A DNA stretch of 64,000 nt, taken from contig JAENZP010000007.1 in assembly GCA_016841205.1 (NCBI GenBank), forward strand, positions 62,001 to 126,000, given 5' to 3'. Shown here one piece after another: positions 11,955 through 26,200 of this stretch. The number at the start of each line of letters is the position of its first letter. The first letter of the stretch is position 1. Source of the DNA: Desulfoscipio geothermicus. Lineage in GTDB: Bacteria > Bacillota > Desulfotomaculia > Desulfotomaculales > Desulfallaceae. The position numbers and the translations under genes are program-made. The notes beneath the pieces were generated by a model. It saw only the letters and a program-made list of their open reading frames with translations. It was not told where the DNA came from and searched no databases.

Positions 11955-11994
11955 ACATTTCCCTCCTTTTGTTTCAAGCCAAAGTTATCTTCTA

Positions 11995-12537
11995 TCAGGC
12001 AGCTTTAAACGGCATTCCGAGTAGACGGAGTAATTCCCGGCCTTCTTCGTCAGTTCGGGCAGTAGTTACAAAAATTATATCCATGCCCCTGACCTTATCT
12101 ATTTTATCGTAGTCAATTTCCGGGAACATAAGTTGTTCGCGAACGCCCATGCTATAGTTACCGCGCCCGTCAAATGACTTCGGGGAAATCCCTCGGAAGT
12201 CGCGCACCCGTGGCAAAGCAATGTTAAATAGCCTGTCGACAAACTCATACATACGATCGCCCCGTAATGTAACCTTGCAGCCGACGTTCATTCCGGCACG
12301 CAATTTAAATGCGGCAATGGATTTTTTGGCTTTTGTTACCACCGGACGCTGGCCCGATATAATCATTAAATCGTTCACCGCGGCATCAATGGCCTTACTA
12401 TTCTGGATAGCTTCACCCAACCCCATATTAATAACTACCTTTTCCAGCCTGGGGACTTGCATCGGGTTTTTATAGCCAAACCGCTCCATCATGGTCTTAA
12501 CCACTTCATCTCTGAATTTATCCTTGAGCCTAGGCAC
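11995..12537 (-). CDS. rplE: 50S ribosomal protein L5
   Basis: (V)[43 protein letters not shown] start inferred. Confidence 0.97.
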   Translation of the reverse strand: MPRLKDKFRDEVVKTMMERFGYKNPMQVPRLEKVVINMGLGEAIQNSKAIDAAVNDLMIISGQRPVVTKAKKSIAAFKLRAGMNVGCKVTLRGDRMYEFVDRLFNIALPRVRDFRGISPKSFDGRGNYSMGVREQLMFPEIDYDKIDKVRGMDIIFVTTARTDEEGRELLRLLGMPFKAA

Positions 12538-12560
12538 ACCTATACCCTCCTTCCGCCGGG

Positions 12561-12887
12561 TTAGCTGAGCACTTCCCCGCATTTCTTGCACTGGCGAACT
12601 TTTTTACCATCTTCCAGTATTTTTTTTCCCACCCGGGTGGGACTATTACATTTACTGCAATACAACATTACATTGGAACTGTGGATAGGGGCTTCCTTCT
12701 CCATAATACCACCTTGTGGCAAGCTGCGGGTAGGTTTGGTGTGGCGCTTTACCTTGTTTACCCCTTCTATTACCACTCGGCTCTTGGCTGGTTGCACTTC
12801 CAACACCTTGCCTTTTTTACCGGCACTTTTACCGCGAATCACCAATACTGTATCGCCTTTATGCACATGCACTTTGGGCTTGATCAT
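12561..12887 (-). CDS. rplX: 50S ribosomal protein L24
   Basis: [27 protein letters not shown]. Confidence 0.98.
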   Translation of the reverse strand: MIKPKVHVHKGDTVLVIRGKSAGKKGKVLEVQPAKSRVVIEGVNKVKRHTKPTRSLPQGGIMEKEAPIHSSNVMLYCSKCNSPTRVGKKILEDGKKVRQCKKCGEVLS

Positions 12888-12916
12888 ACCCGTTACACCT
12901 CCTGTAGCGGCATCTA

Positions 12917-13285
12917 CTACAATACTTCCGGGGCCAGGGAGACAATTTTCATATAATCGTGCTCTCTTAATTCCCGGGCCACGGGCCCGAAAATACGGGT
13001 GCCACGCGGAGTTCCGTCTTCTTTAATAATTACCGCGGCGTTTTCATCAAATTTAATATAAGATCCATCGGGACGTCGCACTTCTTTTTTGGTCCGTACA
13101 ATAACAGCCTGAACCACGTCCCCTTTCTTAACAACGCCGCCTGGTGTGGCCTCCTTGACGGATGCAACCACCACATCACCCAGGCTGGCATATCGGCGTA
13201 ACGAACCGCCCATTACGCGGATACACATCAGCTTACGAGCGCCGGTATTATCTGCCGCTCTAAGCATTGATTGTACTTGAATCAC
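12917..13285 (-). CDS. rplN: 50S ribosomal protein L14
   Basis: [27 protein letters not shown]. Confidence 0.99.
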   Translation of the reverse strand: MIQVQSMLRAADNTGARKLMCIRVMGGSLRRYASLGDVVVASVKEATPGGVVKKGDVVQAVIVRTKKEVRRPDGSYIKFDENAAVIIKEDGTPRGTRIFGPVARELREHDYMKIVSLAPEVL

Positions 13286-13330
13286 CGAATTAGCCTCCTT
13301 TGCGCAATAACCCCGGCGGGCTACCGGCGG

Positions 13331-13594
13331 CTATAACTGCTCTGTCTTACGTAATATTTCGACTATACGCCACCGTTTATCCTTGGACAATGGCCTAGTT
13401 TCCATTATCTTGACCTTGTCGCCGATATTGCATATATTTTCCTCATCATGTACCTTGTATTTTTGGGTTTGTCTTATAGTCCGGCCATAAAGTGGGTGTC
13501 TAACTAATGATTCCACTGCCACTACTGCTGTTTTATCCATTTTATTGCTTACAACCACACCTGTTTGAGTTTTGCGCAAATTGCGCTCCGTCAA
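13331..13594 (-). CDS. rpsQ: 30S ribosomal protein S17
   Basis: [25 protein letters not shown]. Confidence 0.98.
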   Translation of the reverse strand: MTERNLRKTQTGVVVSNKMDKTAVVAVESLVRHPLYGRTIRQTQKYKVHDEENICNIGDKVKIMETRPLSKDKRWRIVEILRKTEQL

Positions 13595-13636
13595 TATGGC
13601 TACCCCCTTCCTGCATCGGGATAATATGTTTTTTCA

Positions 13637-13849
13637 TTAGGCCCGCTTAATACCAATTTCCCTTTCCCGAATGACAGTTTTGACGCGGGCAATATTTCTG
13701 CGAACTTCCTTGATACGCATTGCGTTATCTAATTGTCCGGTAGCCAGTTGAAAGCGTAACCGGAACAATTCATCCTTGGTATCGTCCATTTTCTTTTTTA
13801 GTTCCTCAACGGTCATATCACGCAGTTCCTTAGCTTTCACTTGCCTCAC
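13637..13849 (-). CDS. rpmC: 50S ribosomal protein L29
   Basis: [37 protein letters not shown]. Confidence 0.98.
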   Translation of the reverse strand: MRQVKAKELRDMTVEELKKKMDDTKDELFRLRFQLATGQLDNAMRIKEVRRNIARVKTVIREREIGIKRA

Positions 13850-14264
13850 CTACTTCCCCACGTCTTACAAACTTGGTTTTGACGGGTAGCTTGTGCGAGG
13901 CCAGGCGCATGGCCTCCCGGGCAACCTCTTCGCTAACGCCGGCTAATTCAAACATTATCCGGCCGGGCTTCACTACAGCTACCCACCACTCGGGAGCGCC
14001 CTTACCGCTGCCCATCCGCGTCTCAGCCGGCTTTTTGGTTACCGGTTTATCGGGAAATATTTTAATCCATACTTTGCCGCCGCGCTTGATATAACGGGTC
14101 ATAGCGATACGGGCGGCTTCGATCTGCCGGTTGGTAATCCAGCCGGGTTCCAGCGCTTTTAACCCGTAATCCCCGAAATGGACTTCATTGCCCCCCTTGG
14201 ACTTACCCGAGGGTATCGCTCCGCGGCGCTGCTTGCGGTATTTTACCCTTTTTGGCATGAGCAT
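13830..14264 (-). CDS. rplP: 50S ribosomal protein L16
   Basis: [42 protein letters not shown]. Confidence 0.99.
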   Translation of the reverse strand: MLMPKRVKYRKQRRGAIPSGKSKGGNEVHFGDYGLKALEPGWITNRQIEAARIAMTRYIKRGGKVWIKIFPDKPVTKKPAETRMGSGKGAPEWWVAVVKPGRIMFELAGVSEEVAREAMRLASHKLPVKTKFVRRGEVGEASES

Positions 14265-14269
14265 AAAGC

Positions 14270-14935
14270 CTATTCGCCTCCTTTACCGGCAGCAGTTCTT
14301 TTAACTTCCGGTAAAACTTCTCCTTTATATATCCAAACCTTAACACCAATTTTACCATAAGTTGTATTTGCTTCAGAAAAACCATAGTCAATATCAGCCC
14401 GTAATGTGTGCAGGGGAACTTTCCCTTCACTGTACCACTCAGTTCGAGCAATTTCTGCTCCAGCTAAACGACCGCTGCATGAAATTTTGATTCCCTTCGC
14501 CCCCATCTTCATGGCCCTGCCTACACTTTGTTTCATGGCCCGGCGGAAAGCAATTCTTCTTTCCAATTGGGAGGCCACATTCTCAGACAGCAACTGGGCA
14601 TCAATTTCAGGTACTTTAACTTCAACTATATTAATATTTACATGTTTTCCGGTCATTTGTTCCAATTGTTTGCGTAAATTCTCCACCTCGGCACCGCCGC
14701 GCCCGATTACAATACCCGGTTTAGCTGTATGGATGGATAATTTTATCTTATTAGCCGCCCGCTCTATTTGAATACGGGCAATACCAGCAGCGTACAATTT
14801 CTTTTTAACAAATTTACGAATATTATAATCCTCTAGTAAAAGGGTGGGAAAATTTTTCTTATCCGCATACCATTTGCCTTCCCAGTCTTTTATAATGCCT
14901 ATGCGCAATCCTACGGGATTTACCTTCTGCCCCAC
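14270..14935 (-). CDS. rpsC: 30S ribosomal protein S3
   Basis: [31 protein letters not shown]. Confidence 0.99.
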   Translation of the reverse strand: MGQKVNPVGLRIGIIKDWEGKWYADKKNFPTLLLEDYNIRKFVKKKLYAAGIARIQIERAANKIKLSIHTAKPGIVIGRGGAEVENLRKQLEQMTGKHVNINIVEVKVPEIDAQLLSENVASQLERRIAFRRAMKQSVGRAMKMGAKGIKISCSGRLAGAEIARTEWYSEGKVPLHTLRADIDYGFSEANTTYGKIGVKVWIYKGEVLPEVKRTAAGKGGE

Positions 14936-14936
14936 A

Positions 14937-15281
14937 CTAACCCTCCTTTTTTTCTTTTACTACCACGGTAATGTGGCTGGTACGATGACGCAGCACATCC
15001 GCACGGCCCATGGCCCGGGGCTGCCACCGTTTCAAGGTGGGTCCTTGATCAACATAACAAGCGGCCACATACAGGTTATCCTTATTCATTTCATAGTTAT
15101 GCTCGGCGTTGGCAGCGGCTGATTTAACCACCTTGGCCACTGGTAGAGAAGCCCGTTTGGGCGTAAATTTCAATATAGCCAGCGCCTCTTGCACATCCTT
15201 ACCCCTAATAATGTCAATAACCTGACGCACTTTACGTGGGGAGATGCGAATATATTTCGCAACCGCTTTTGCTTCTTCCAT
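14937..15281 (-). CDS. rplV: 50S ribosomal protein L22
   Basis: [32 protein letters not shown]. Confidence 0.99.
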   Translation of the reverse strand: MEEAKAVAKYIRISPRKVRQVIDIIRGKDVQEALAILKFTPKRASLPVAKVVKSAAANAEHNYEMNKDNLYVAACYVDQGPTLKRWQPRAMGRADVLRHRTSHITVVVKEKKEG

Positions 15282-15305
15282 GGTTGTTTTACCCCCTTTA
15301 CACGT

Positions 15306-15590
15306 TTACTTCAAGGACGTCGACCTTTCAGTATGTGAACCGTGTCCCCTGAAAAGCCTCGTGGGGGCGAACTCGCCTAATTTATGCCCGACCATATCCT
15401 CGGTAACATATACGGGAACATGCTTCCTGCCATCATGCACCGCGAGAGTGTGCCCGATCATGTCCGGAAAAATGGTGGAACGGCGGGACCATGTCTTAAT
15501 GACCCTCTTATCGCCCTTATCATTCATCTCTTGGATTTTATTAAGGAGCTTTTCGTCACAATACGGGCCTTTTTTCAGAGAGCGACCCAT
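15306..15590 (-). CDS. rpsS: 30S ribosomal protein S19
   Basis: [19 protein letters not shown]. Confidence 0.99.
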   Translation of the reverse strand: MGRSLKKGPYCDEKLLNKIQEMNDKGDKRVIKTWSRRSTIFPDMIGHTLAVHDGRKHVPVYVTEDMVGHKLGEFAPTRLFRGHGSHTERSTSLK

Positions 15591-15623
15591 CGGCTAGCCT
15601 CCTTCCTGCACCTGTACATATAC

Positions 15624-16451
15624 TTATTTTTTACCACGACGCTTAACTATTAAGCGATCACTGGGTTTTTTCTTCCGGGTACGAGCACCCAGAGCCGGTT
15701 TACCCCAGGGAGTAACCGGGTTTCTGCCAATGGGTGAGCGGCCCTCACCACCACCATGGGGGTGATCCACCGGGTTCATAACCACACCACGCACTGTCGG
15801 GCGTATCCCCAACCAACGAGAGCGGCCGGCCTTACCAACTGATATATTTTCGTGGTCCACATTACCCACCTGGCCAATAGTCGCCCGGCAATCTTGTAAT
15901 ATTAAACGCATTTCACCAGAAGGCATACGTACGTGTGCATATTTGCCCTCTTTGGCCATTAACTGCGCTGCCGTGCCGGCGGATCGAACCAACTGCCCCC
16001 CACCCTTGGGGTGCAACTCAAGATTATGAATCATTGTACCTACCGGAATATTACGCAAAGCCAAAGCATTGCCAACTTTAATATCAGCTTCGGGACCCGA
16101 TTCAACCTTCTGGCCTACCTTCAGGCCCACCGGAGCAAGAATGTAACGCTTTTCACCGTCAGCGTAATGCAGCAGGGCAATACGTGCCGAGCGGTTGGGG
16201 TCGTACTCAATAGTGGCTACCTTTGCCGGTATACCGTCCTTATCCCGTTTAAAATCAATTAACCGGTATATCCTTTTATGTCCGCCGCCACGATGGCGAA
16301 CAGTTATTCTGCCGCTGGCATTTCTGCCGCCTTTGCTCTTTAGCGGTTCCAGCAGGGACTTTTCCGGTTCGGTGGCAGTTATCTCCTCAAAGGTTGAAAC
16401 AGTAACAAACCTTCGACCCGGTGATGTAGGTTTAAATTTTTTAATCCCCAC
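15624..16451 (-). CDS. rplB: 50S ribosomal protein L2
   Basis: [38 protein letters not shown]. Confidence 0.99.
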   Translation of the reverse strand: MGIKKFKPTSPGRRFVTVSTFEEITATEPEKSLLEPLKSKGGRNASGRITVRHRGGGHKRIYRLIDFKRDKDGIPAKVATIEYDPNRSARIALLHYADGEKRYILAPVGLKVGQKVESGPEADIKVGNALALRNIPVGTMIHNLELHPKGGGQLVRSAGTAAQLMAKEGKYAHVRMPSGEMRLILQDCRATIGQVGNVDHENISVGKAGRSRWLGIRPTVRGVVMNPVDHPHGGGEGRSPIGRNPVTPWGKPALGARTRKKKPSDRLIVKRRGKK

Positions 16452-16511
16452 CTGGTTTCCCTCCTTATCGCACCCCCACGCCCCTGCCAGGGCAACGAAG
16501 GTATCATTTCA

Positions 16512-16799
16512 CTAAACACCCTCAAAGAGCTGAATTTTTTGACCTTCTTTAAGAGTGACTATTGCTTTTTTGCGGTCGGGTGTTTTACCCCAGCGGTTGC
16601 GGACCCGCTTCAATTTACCTTTTACCCGCATGGTACGCACCTTGTCGACTTTAACATTAAACAATTCTTCCACAGCCTGGCGGATCTCAATCTTATTAGA
16701 ACCCATATCCACGATGAATGTATATTTATTTTCTTCAACCATTCCCATGCTTTTTTCAGTAATTACTGGCTTTTTGATAATATCTCGAGGATTTTTCAT
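16512..16799 (-). CDS. rplW: 50S ribosomal protein L23
   Basis: [46 protein letters not shown]. Confidence 0.98.
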   Translation of the reverse strand: MKNPRDIIKKPVITEKSMGMVEENKYTFIVDMGSNKIEIRQAVEELFNVKVDKVRTMRVKGKLKRVRNRWGKTPDRKKAIVTLKEGQKIQLFEGV

Positions 16800-17422
16800 T
16801 AAACAAACACCTCCTCAACCCTGGCCACCGCCTCTTTGGTAATGACCAGCGTTTTATGCGCCAGCAAATCATATACATTCAGCCCTGGAACGCTTAATTG
16901 CTTAATGCCTGGTATGTTGCGAGCCGACTTATAAACCGCATCATCTCTCTGCGCTGTTACTATTAAGGCTTTATTATCAACTTTAAGGTTATCAAGTATT
17001 TTAGCCATATCCTTGGTTTTAGGCACATCCAGTTTTAGCTCTTCCAATACTACGATAGTGCCACCCTCCACTTTAGACGACAGTGCCGATTTCATAGCTA
17101 ACCTACGTACCTTTTTAGGAATCCGGTAGCTATATTTTCGCGGGTGTGGCCCGAAGACAATGCCGCCGCCGCGCCAGATGGGTGAACGACTAGACCCGGC
17201 CCGAGCGCGGCCGGTACCTTTCTGACGATAGGGTTTGCGACCACCGCCGCTAACCTCGGCCCTCGTTTTGGTATCGTGGGTACCCTGCCGCCTACCGGCC
17301 AACTGCATGGTTACGGCATCATGCAGAGCTTGCTGGTGAACCGCAATACCGAAAATGTCTTCTTTTAAGTCGATTTCTCCGACCTGGTCACCGTTTATAT
17401 TATACATGGCAACTCTGGGCAT
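16799..17422 (-). CDS. rplD: 50S ribosomal protein L4
   Basis: [42 protein letters not shown]. Confidence 0.99.
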   Translation of the reverse strand: MPRVAMYNINGDQVGEIDLKEDIFGIAVHQQALHDAVTMQLAGRRQGTHDTKTRAEVSGGGRKPYRQKGTGRARAGSSRSPIWRGGGIVFGPHPRKYSYRIPKKVRRLAMKSALSSKVEGGTIVVLEELKLDVPKTKDMAKILDNLKVDNKALIVTAQRDDAVYKSARNIPGIKQLSVPGLNVYDLLAHKTLVITKEAVARVEEVFV

Positions 17423-17452
17423 GAATGACTTCCTCCTTTCGCTGCGCCGCCG

Positions 17453-18082
17453 TTACCTGGCTTTAACGGATTGTTTGACCATGACCAGACCGCCGCGCGG
17501 GCCCGGAATGGCTCCCTTAACAGCCAGCAGGTTCTGCCCGGCGTCCGCCCGGACAACCTCTAAATTCTGTATGGTCACCCGCTCAGCGCCGTAGTGCCCC
17601 GGCAATTTTCTGCCTTTGAACACCCGGGCCGGGCCCTTGGCCCCCAGCGAACCGGGCCGCCGGTGATACTTGGAACCGTGCGCCATGGGGCCACGGTGGA
17701 ATCCATGGCGCTTTATAGCACCCGAGAAACCGCGTCCTTTGGTGGTACCCACAACGTCCACTTTTTCACCGGGTGCAAAAACATCCGCCTTGATTTCCTG
17801 CCCTACTTCATAGGCATCAATTTCATCAACGCGTATTTCCCGCAAGTAACGCTTGGGCTTTATACCTGCCTTTTCAAAATGGCCTTTCATTGGCTTGTTA
17901 AACAAATTTTCCCGTTTATCACCAAACCCTAATTGAATGGCATTATAGCCGTCTTGGGCAATGGTTTTCTTTTGGGCTACCAGACAGGGTCCGGCTTCAA
18001 TAACGGTAACCGGCACGGCGATACCTTCATCAGTAAATACCTGGGTCATACCAACCTTCTTACCCAATATTGCTTTGGGCAT
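17453..18082 (-). CDS. rplC: 50S ribosomal protein L3
   Basis: [38 protein letters not shown]-track start at 18094 is less likely. Confidence 0.97.
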   Translation of the reverse strand: MPKAILGKKVGMTQVFTDEGIAVPVTVIEAGPCLVAQKKTIAQDGYNAIQLGFGDKRENLFNKPMKGHFEKAGIKPKRYLREIRVDEIDAYEVGQEIKADVFAPGEKVDVVGTTKGRGFSGAIKRHGFHRGPMAHGSKYHRRPGSLGAKGPARVFKGRKLPGHYGAERVTIQNLEVVRADAGQNLLAVKGAIPGPRGGLVMVKQSVKAR

Positions 18083-18235
18083 TTCTCCATGCACCTCCCG
18101 AGCCTGCTCGAAGTACTTTGCTTCCTAGGCTTTTCGATGCCGTCAGCGGTTCAACGTACTGAGCGTCGGTTGTACCCGGCCAGACGCGCTGAACTTGACC
18201 TTCGAGACTGCTATCTGTTAATTTTCTTATAGTTC

Positions 18236-18544
18236 TTATAGTTTAATTTCAATATCCACACCGGCGGGCAAGTCAAGACGCATCAACGCATCCACAGTTT
18301 TGGGTGTGGGTTCCATGATATCAATCAGCCGCTTATGAGTTCTCATTTCAAATTGTTCCCGTGAGTCTTTGTTAACGTGCGGGGAACGTAAAATTGTATA
18401 TATATTTTTTTCCGTGGGCAAAGGCACCGGGCCCGCCACATTAGCTCCGGTACGCCGGGCGGTTTCCACTATTTTCTGGGCCGACTGATCCAGCATATGA
18501 TGATCATACGCCTTAAGCCGGATACGGATCTTTTGACTTTTCAT
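18236..18544 (-). CDS. rpsJ: 30S ribosomal protein S10
   Basis: [44 protein letters not shown]. Confidence 0.99.
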   Translation of the reverse strand: MKSQKIRIRLKAYDHHMLDQSAQKIVETARRTGANVAGPVPLPTEKNIYTILRSPHVNKDSREQFEMRTHKRLIDIMEPTPKTVDALMRLDLPAGVDIEIKL

Positions 18545-18583
18545 GCACTGACCTCCTTTCGCCTAAAAGAAGAGCGTCAACAA

Positions 18584-19786
<1,203 letters not shown>

Positions 19787-19816
19787 GGTTGGTCTTAATT
19801 CCTCCTTGCATTATCC

Positions 19817-21889
19817 TTAAAATCTTTTGGATATGATGTTTTCCGCAATATTTTGCGGCACTTCTTCATAATGACTAAACTGCATGGTGTAAGTACCCCG
19901 CCCCTGGGTTCTTGAGCGCAGCTCAGTGGCGTAACCAAACATTTCCGAAAGCGGTACAACACCATGAATGACCTGGTTTACTCCTCGGGATTCCATTTCC
20001 TCAATACGCCCCCGGCGAGCATTGATATCACCAATTACATCACCCATATATTCATCCATGACCACGACTTCAACCTTCATGACTGGTTCCAGCAATACTG
20101 CGCCGGCATTTATAGCCGCGTTTTGCAGAGCCATACTGCCCGCTATTTTAAAGGCCATCTCAGAAGAGTCAACATCATGATAAGATCCGTCCAACAAAGT
20201 TGCCCGCAAGTCCACCAGCGGATAAGATGCTACAACTCCATTGGACATAGCCGCCGAAATACCGCTTGATACTGCCGGTATATATTCCTTGGGTATGACC
20301 CCACCAACAATTTTGTTGACAAATTCAAAACCGATACCCGGCTCGGCCGGTTCAATTTCAATTACCACGTGGCCGTATTGACCATGCCCACCGGACTGGC
20401 GAATGAATTTACCTTCAGCCTTGGATTTTTTGCGGATGGTCTCTTTATAAGCTACCTGGGGTTTACCTACAGTGGCTTGCACTTTAAACTCCCGCAACAG
20501 GCGATCTGTAATAATCTCCAAGTGTAGTTCACCCATACCCCGGATGATGGTCTGTCCGGTTTCGGCATCGATGTTTACCTTGAAGGTAGGATCTTCTTCA
20601 CCCAGTTTTTGCAGAGCTATACCCATTTTATCCTGATCTGCCTTAGTATTGGGTTCAATGGCCACCGAAATAACCGGATCAGGAAACTCCATGGATTCCA
20701 AAAGTATCGCATGATTTTCGTCACACAGGGTATCCCCGGTAGAGGTATCCCTCAGTCCTACGGCTGCCACTATGTCTCCTGAATAAACCGCTTTGACTTC
20801 TTCCCGGTGATTGGCATGCATCCGTAGAATACGTCCTATACGCTCCCGTTTACCCTTGGTTGAATTATAAACATACGAGCCACTAGCTATCTGTCCGGAA
20901 TATACCCTAAAGTAAGTCAGTTTACCCACATAAGGATCTGTTATAATCTTAAAAGCAAGTGCTGAAAAAGGTGCCTCATCATCGGCTATCCGCGTGTCCT
21001 CATTAGCCGTATCCGGGCGTATACCGCTGATAGCGGGAATATCCAGCGGAGATGGCAGATAATCCACGATGGCATCCAATAAAGGCTGAACACCTTTGTT
21101 TTTAAACGAAGACCCGCAAAGCACCGGTATTATCTTTACCGCCAATGTGGCTTTGCGTAAAGCATCTTTGATCTCTTCGCTAGAAGGCTGATCACCTTCA
21201 ATATATTTAAGCATCAACTCTTCGTCGAATTCAGCTACCGCTTCCAGCAGTTTTTCCCTATATTCGTTAACCAGATCCCGCATATCTTCAGGCACATCTG
21301 TTTCTTCCTTAGAAGTACCTAGATCATCAACATATCTAATAGCCTTATTACGGACCAAGTCAACAATACCGATAAAATTTTCCTCTACGCCAATGGGTAA
21401 TTGCAATGCAACCGGGTTAGTGCCCAATCTTTTGCGCATCATTGCCATAGCGTTAAAAAAATCTGCGCCTACACGATCCATTTTATTGATATAAGCAATC
21501 CGGGGCACCCTGTATTTATCAGCCTGCCGCCATACTGTTTCAGACTGAGGCTCTACACCACCTACTGAACAAAAAACGGCAACCGCCCCATCCAGCACAC
21601 GCAGCGACCTTTCCACCTCTACGGTAAAGTCCACGTGTCCGGGTGTATCTATAATATTTATACAATAATCTTGCCATTGGCACGACGTTGCAGCGGAGGT
21701 AATCGTGATACCTCTTTCCTGCTCCTGAATCATCCAGTCCATTGTTGCCGCGCCATCATGGACTTCACCCAATTTGTGCACTTTACCTGTATAAAACAGG
21801 ATGCGTTCGGTGGTGGTGGTCTTTCCGGCGTCTATATGTGCCATAATGCCAATGTTGCGAGTTTTTTCAAGTGAAATTTGCCTCGCCAT
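19817..21889 (-). CDS. fusA: Elongation factor G
   Basis: [31 protein letters not shown]. Confidence 0.99.
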   Translation of the reverse strand: MARQISLEKTRNIGIMAHIDAGKTTTTERILFYTGKVHKLGEVHDGAATMDWMIQEQERGITITSAATSCQWQDYCINIIDTPGHVDFTVEVERSLRVLDGAVAVFCSVGGVEPQSETVWRQADKYRVPRIAYINKMDRVGADFFNAMAMMRKRLGTNPVALQLPIGVEENFIGIVDLVRNKAIRYVDDLGTSKEETDVPEDMRDLVNEYREKLLEAVAEFDEELMLKYIEGDQPSSEEIKDALRKATLAVKIIPVLCGSSFKNKGVQPLLDAIVDYLPSPLDIPAISGIRPDTANEDTRIADDEAPFSALAFKIITDPYVGKLTYFRVYSGQIASGSYVYNSTKGKRERIGRILRMHANHREEVKAVYSGDIVAAVGLRDTSTGDTLCDENHAILLESMEFPDPVISVAIEPNTKADQDKMGIALQKLGEEDPTFKVNIDAETGQTIIRGMGELHLEIITDRLLREFKVQATVGKPQVAYKETIRKKSKAEGKFIRQSGGHGQYGHVVIEIEPAEPGIGFEFVNKIVGGVIPKEYIPAVSSGISAAMSNGVVASYPLVDLRATLLDGSYHDVDSSEMAFKIAGSMALQNAAINAGAVLLEPVMKVEVVVMDEYMGDVIGDINARRGRIEEMESRGVNQVIHGVVPLSEMFGYATELRSRTQGRGTYTMQFSHYEEVPQNIAENIISKRF

Positions 21890-21906
21890 TAAGACCCCCC
21901 CTTTGA

Positions 21907-22377
21907 TTACCACCTGTAATGTGCAAAAGCCTTGTTAGCCTCCGCCATTTTATGAGTATCTTCTTTCCGTTTCACAGAGGCTCCTGTGTTGTTGGATGCA
22001 TCGATTAATTCATCCGCCAAGCGCTCCCGCATGGTCCTGCCGGAACGCTCCCTGGAATATCTGGTTATCCAACGAATGGCAAGCGTTTGCCGCCTTTCCG
22101 GCCTAACTTCAATAGGCACCTGATAGTTAGCACCACCTACCCGCCGGGCCTTTACTTCTAGAACAGGCATTACATTTTTCATGGCCTGTTCAAATACTTC
22201 GTTAGGATCCTTGCCGGTTTTTTCCCGGATAATATCAAAAGCACCATAGCAGATACTTTCCGCCACACCTTTTTTACCGTCGAGCATAACTTGATTTACT
22301 AACTTGGTAAGTACCTTGCTGCTGTATACTGGATCAGGCATAATGTCCCGTTTTGGTGCAGCACCTCTTCTCGGCAT
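21907..22377 (-). CDS. rpsG: 30S ribosomal protein S7
   Basis: [40 protein letters not shown]. Confidence 0.98.
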   Translation of the reverse strand: MPRRGAAPKRDIMPDPVYSSKVLTKLVNQVMLDGKKGVAESICYGAFDIIREKTGKDPNEVFEQAMKNVMPVLEVKARRVGGANYQVPIEVRPERRQTLAIRWITRYSRERSGRTMRERLADELIDASNNTGASVKRKEDTHKMAEANKAFAHYRW

Positions 22378-22424
22378 TTGTTTCCCCCCTTGCATATTAA
22401 GATCTATAAGACTTAAAAATTATC

Positions 22425-22799
22425 TTATTTTTTGGGTCGTTTGGCACCATACTTGGATCGGCTTCGATTCCGGCTCTGTACTCCGGCACAGTCCAATGCT
22501 CCCCTAACAATATGGTACCTTACACCCGGCAGGTCCTTAACCCTACCGCCGCGCACCAGCACCACTGAGTGCTCCTGCAGGTTATGACCGATACCGGGAA
22601 TATAGGAGGTTACTTCAATCCCATTGGTAAGCCTTACCCTGGCCACCTTGCGCAGCGCGGAATTAGGCTTTTTAGGAGTAGTTGTATATACCCTGGTACA
22701 AACACCCCTTTTCTGTGGGCATTCCTTAAGTGCCGGTGAATCAGATTTTTGGGTTAAATCCTCTCTGCCTTTTCTGATCAGCTGGTGGATTGTCGGCAT
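22425..22799 (-). CDS. rpsL: 30S ribosomal protein S12
   Basis: [39 protein letters not shown]. Confidence 0.99.
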   Translation of the reverse strand: MPTIHQLIRKGREDLTQKSDSPALKECPQKRGVCTRVYTTTPKKPNSALRKVARVRLTNGIEVTSYIPGIGHNLQEHSVVLVRGGRVKDLPGVRYHIVRGALDCAGVQSRNRSRSKYGAKRPKK

Positions 22800-22848
22800 A
22801 TTAATTACACCTCCTTTGTCATTTATTAATCTAAGGCAAATATAAAAA

Positions 22849-23103
22849 TTAATCTTCTTCTATAATAGCTACCGCAGCACACTCAACTTTAATTCCACAC
22901 GCCTTGCCTAGATTCTTCATGGAATCCACCCGTATAACAGTTACTTTTTTTTCCTCACAAATCCTGATAACGGGTTCGGCAATATGCTTATCAGCATCAT
23001 CTGCTACATATACCACTTTGGCTAGGTTGTTTTTCAATGCCTTAACGGTTTGCTTGCTACCTACCGACTTTTCCTTAGCCGCCTGCAGCCGCTTATAAGG
23101 CAT
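22849..23103 (-). CDS. L7Ae/L30e/S12e-family ribosomal protein (YbxF-like)
   Basis: [59 protein letters not shown]; start set at MPYKRLQ. Confidence 0.88.
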   Translation of the reverse strand: MPYKRLQAAKEKSVGSKQTVKALKNNLAKVVYVADDADKHIAEPVIRICEEKKVTVIRVDSMKNLGKACGIKVECAAVAIIEED

Positions 23104-23136
23104 AATCACCCACCCCCAAAAATAACACACTTAGAC

Positions 23137-23165
23137 ATAATATCACTACTGATACTCAAAGTCAA
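23137..23165 (-). promoter_or_regulatory. Putative sigma-A promoter of the L7Ae-like/rpsL/rpsG/fusA/tuf operon
   Basis: Minus strand TTGACT-N17-TATTAT (-35 at 23160-23165, -10 at 23137-23142). Confidence 0.75.
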
Positions 23166-23210
23166 TAAATTTCACCAATGCCGGAAAGAAAGAGTCTATT
23201 TCATTTATCA

Positions 23211-23251
23211 GATGACAAGCCGGGCACTCTTTTGGTGCCCGGCTTGTCATC
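23211..23251 (-). terminator. Hairpin just downstream of rpoC (17-bp perfect stem, 7-nt loop)
   Basis: GATGACAAGCCGGGCAC-tcttttg-GTGCCCGGCTTGTCATC, 20 nt past the rpoC stop; no clear U-tract on either strand. Confidence 0.65.
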
Positions 23252-23271
23252 CCCCGGTACCATTTGACCGG

Positions 23272-26200
23272 TTATACCTCGGTCATTAGATCCACTGATT
23301 TATTAAGATCAGCAACTTCCTCAAACGGATTAATTTCAACGTTCCGATAGCGGCTCATACCGGTACCGGCAGGAACTAGCTTACCTATAATAACATTTTC
23401 TTTTAGTCCCAGCAGAGGATCCATTTTTCCTTTAATGGCTGCCTCGGTAAGTACCCTGGTGGTTTCCTGGAACGAAGCTGCAGATAAAAATGAATCTGTG
23501 GCCAGTGACGCTTTGGTGATGCCCAGCAGTACTGGTTTTTCCTGAGCCAACTCACCGCCCTCAAGCTCAATCAACCTGTTTTCTTCTTCAAAATCGAATA
23601 TATCTATTAATCCACCGGGCAACAGTGAAGTATCGCCTTGATCCTCGACCCGCACCTTGCGCAGCATTTGGCGGATCATAACTTCAATATGTTTATCATT
23701 AATATCCACGCCCTGCAGGCGATATACTCGCTGCACTTCATGAAGCAAGTATATTTGTACTCCAGTGGGACCCTTTATTTTCAGCAGATCGTGAGGGTTA
23801 ACCGAACCTTCGGTTAATTCATCCCCGGCATCCACCCGGTCTCCATTATGCACTTTCATCCGAGCACCGTAAGGAATCAAATAGTTATTTTTACTGCCGT
23901 CATCACTGGTAATGTCTATTTCCCGGCGGCCTTTGACTTCCCTTAATTCTACCACACCGCCCTCTTCGGAAATAATGGCTTGGCCTTTGGGCTTACGTGC
24001 CTCAAAAAGTTCTTCCACCCTGGGTAAACCTTGAGTAATATCATCCCCGGCCACACCACCGGTATGGAATGTGCGCATGGTTAACTGGGTGCCGGGCTCG
24101 CCAATGGATTGTGCAGCAATAATACCCACCGCCTCGCCAATATCCACCATGCGCCCGGTGGCTAAGTTACGACCGTAACAGTTGATGCACACTCCATACC
24201 TGCTTTTACAGGTTAGTACCGAGCGGATCTTTACTTTCTTAATACCGGCCGTAACAATGCTATCAGCATCATCGTATTCTATCACCTGACCTGCCGAAAC
24301 CAAAACTTCACCCGTTTCGGGATGTATGATATCATCCAGAGCTATCCTTCCGGCAATGCGATCCTCCAGCTTTTCTATTACCTCAGTACCATCTTTAATT
24401 TCGGAGACACTGATGCCCTCTTGGGTGCCACAATCGACCTCTCGCACGATGACATCCTGTGCCACATCTACCAGTCGGCGTGTTAAATATCCCGAGTCCG
24501 CTGTGCGCAGAGCAGTATCAGCCAAACCTTTACGAGCACCGTGAGTGGAAATAAAATATTCTAAAACCGTCAGACCTTCACGAAAGTTAGCTTTAATTGG
24601 CAGGTCAATAATCCGCCCTGAAGGGTCGGCCATTAAACCACGCATACCCGCCAGCTGGCGAATTTGCTGAATATTACCGCGAGCACCTGAGTTGGCCATC
24701 ATATATACCGGGTTAAATTTATCCAAGGAATCTATTAGTGCATCGGTAACCTTTCTAGTAGCATCGTTCCAAATGCCAATAACTTTACGATAACGCTCCT
24801 CCTCTGTGATCAAACCCCGTCGGTACTGGACCTCTACTTTCCCCACTTGTTTTTCAGCATCGTTCAGTATTTCTTTCTTTTCAGAGGGAATAATTATATC
24901 TGCATTACTTATGGTTACTCCCGCCTTAGTGGCAAACTTAAACCCCAGACTCTTAATTCCATCCAAAAACTCGCCTGTAGCAGAAAAACCAAGCTTACGG
25001 TAAGATTCGTCCACAATTTTACCCAGTGTCTTTTTATCGGCCACTCTATTGAAATATCCTAGCTTTCTTGGGATAACAGAATTAAAGATGACCCGACCCA
25101 CGGTTGTTTCTAAAAGCTCACCATGCAACCTGATCTTAACCTTGGCGTGAAGACTTACAACGCCGTTTTCATAGGCCATCCTGGCTTCTTCTGCACTGCA
25201 AAACATCTTACCTTCGCCAAGATCGCCTGGCTTCTCCATAGTTAAATAATAACTGCCCAGCACCATGTCCTGAGTGGGAATGGCCACTGGATGGCCGTCC
25301 TTAGGATTCAATATATTATGCGCTGAAAGCATTAATAATCTGGCCTCGGCCTGTGCTTCCGAAGACAGAGGCAAATGAACTGCCATCTGGTCTCCATCGA
25401 AGTCAGCGTTATACGCAGTACATACCATAGGATGAATTTGAATGGCCCGTCCCTCCACCAGCTTAGGTTCAAAAGCCTGAATACCCAAGCGATGTAATGT
25501 GGGTGCGCGGTTTAACATTACCGGGTGGTCCTTTATAACCTCTTCTAGAACATCCCACACTTCAGGACGCACGCGTTCCACCATGCGTTTGGCACTTTTA
25601 ATATTATGTGCATGACCTTCATTGACCAGTTTTTTCATCACAAAGGGCTTAAATAACTCCAACGCCATTTCTTTGGGTAAACCGCACTGGTGCAGTTGTA
25701 ACTTAGGGCCTACTACAATTACGGAACGCCCGGAATAATCCACCCGTTTACCTAGCAGGTTTTGGCGAAACCGGCCTTGTTTTCCCTTTAACATATCGCT
25801 CAATGATTTTAACGGACGGTTCCCCGGACCGGTCACCGGACGACCCCGCCGACCGTTGTCGATAAGAGCGTCCACAGCTTCCTGTAGCATGCGCTTCTCA
25901 TTGCGTACTATAATATCCGGAGCACCCAGATCCAGCAACCTCTTTAAACGGTTATTACGATTTATCACCCGGCGGTAAAGGTCATTTAAATCCGAAGTGG
26001 CGAACCGACCACCGTCCAGTTGCACCATGGGGCGCAGTTCGGGTGGAATTACAGGTACTACGTCTAAAATCATCCAATCTGGGCGGTTTCCACTTTTGCG
26101 AAATGCTTCCACCACTTCCAGCCTGCGCACGGCACGAATTTTACGTTGTCCCGAGACCTCACGCAATTCCAGGCGCAGCTCCCGGTTCATTTCTTCCAGA

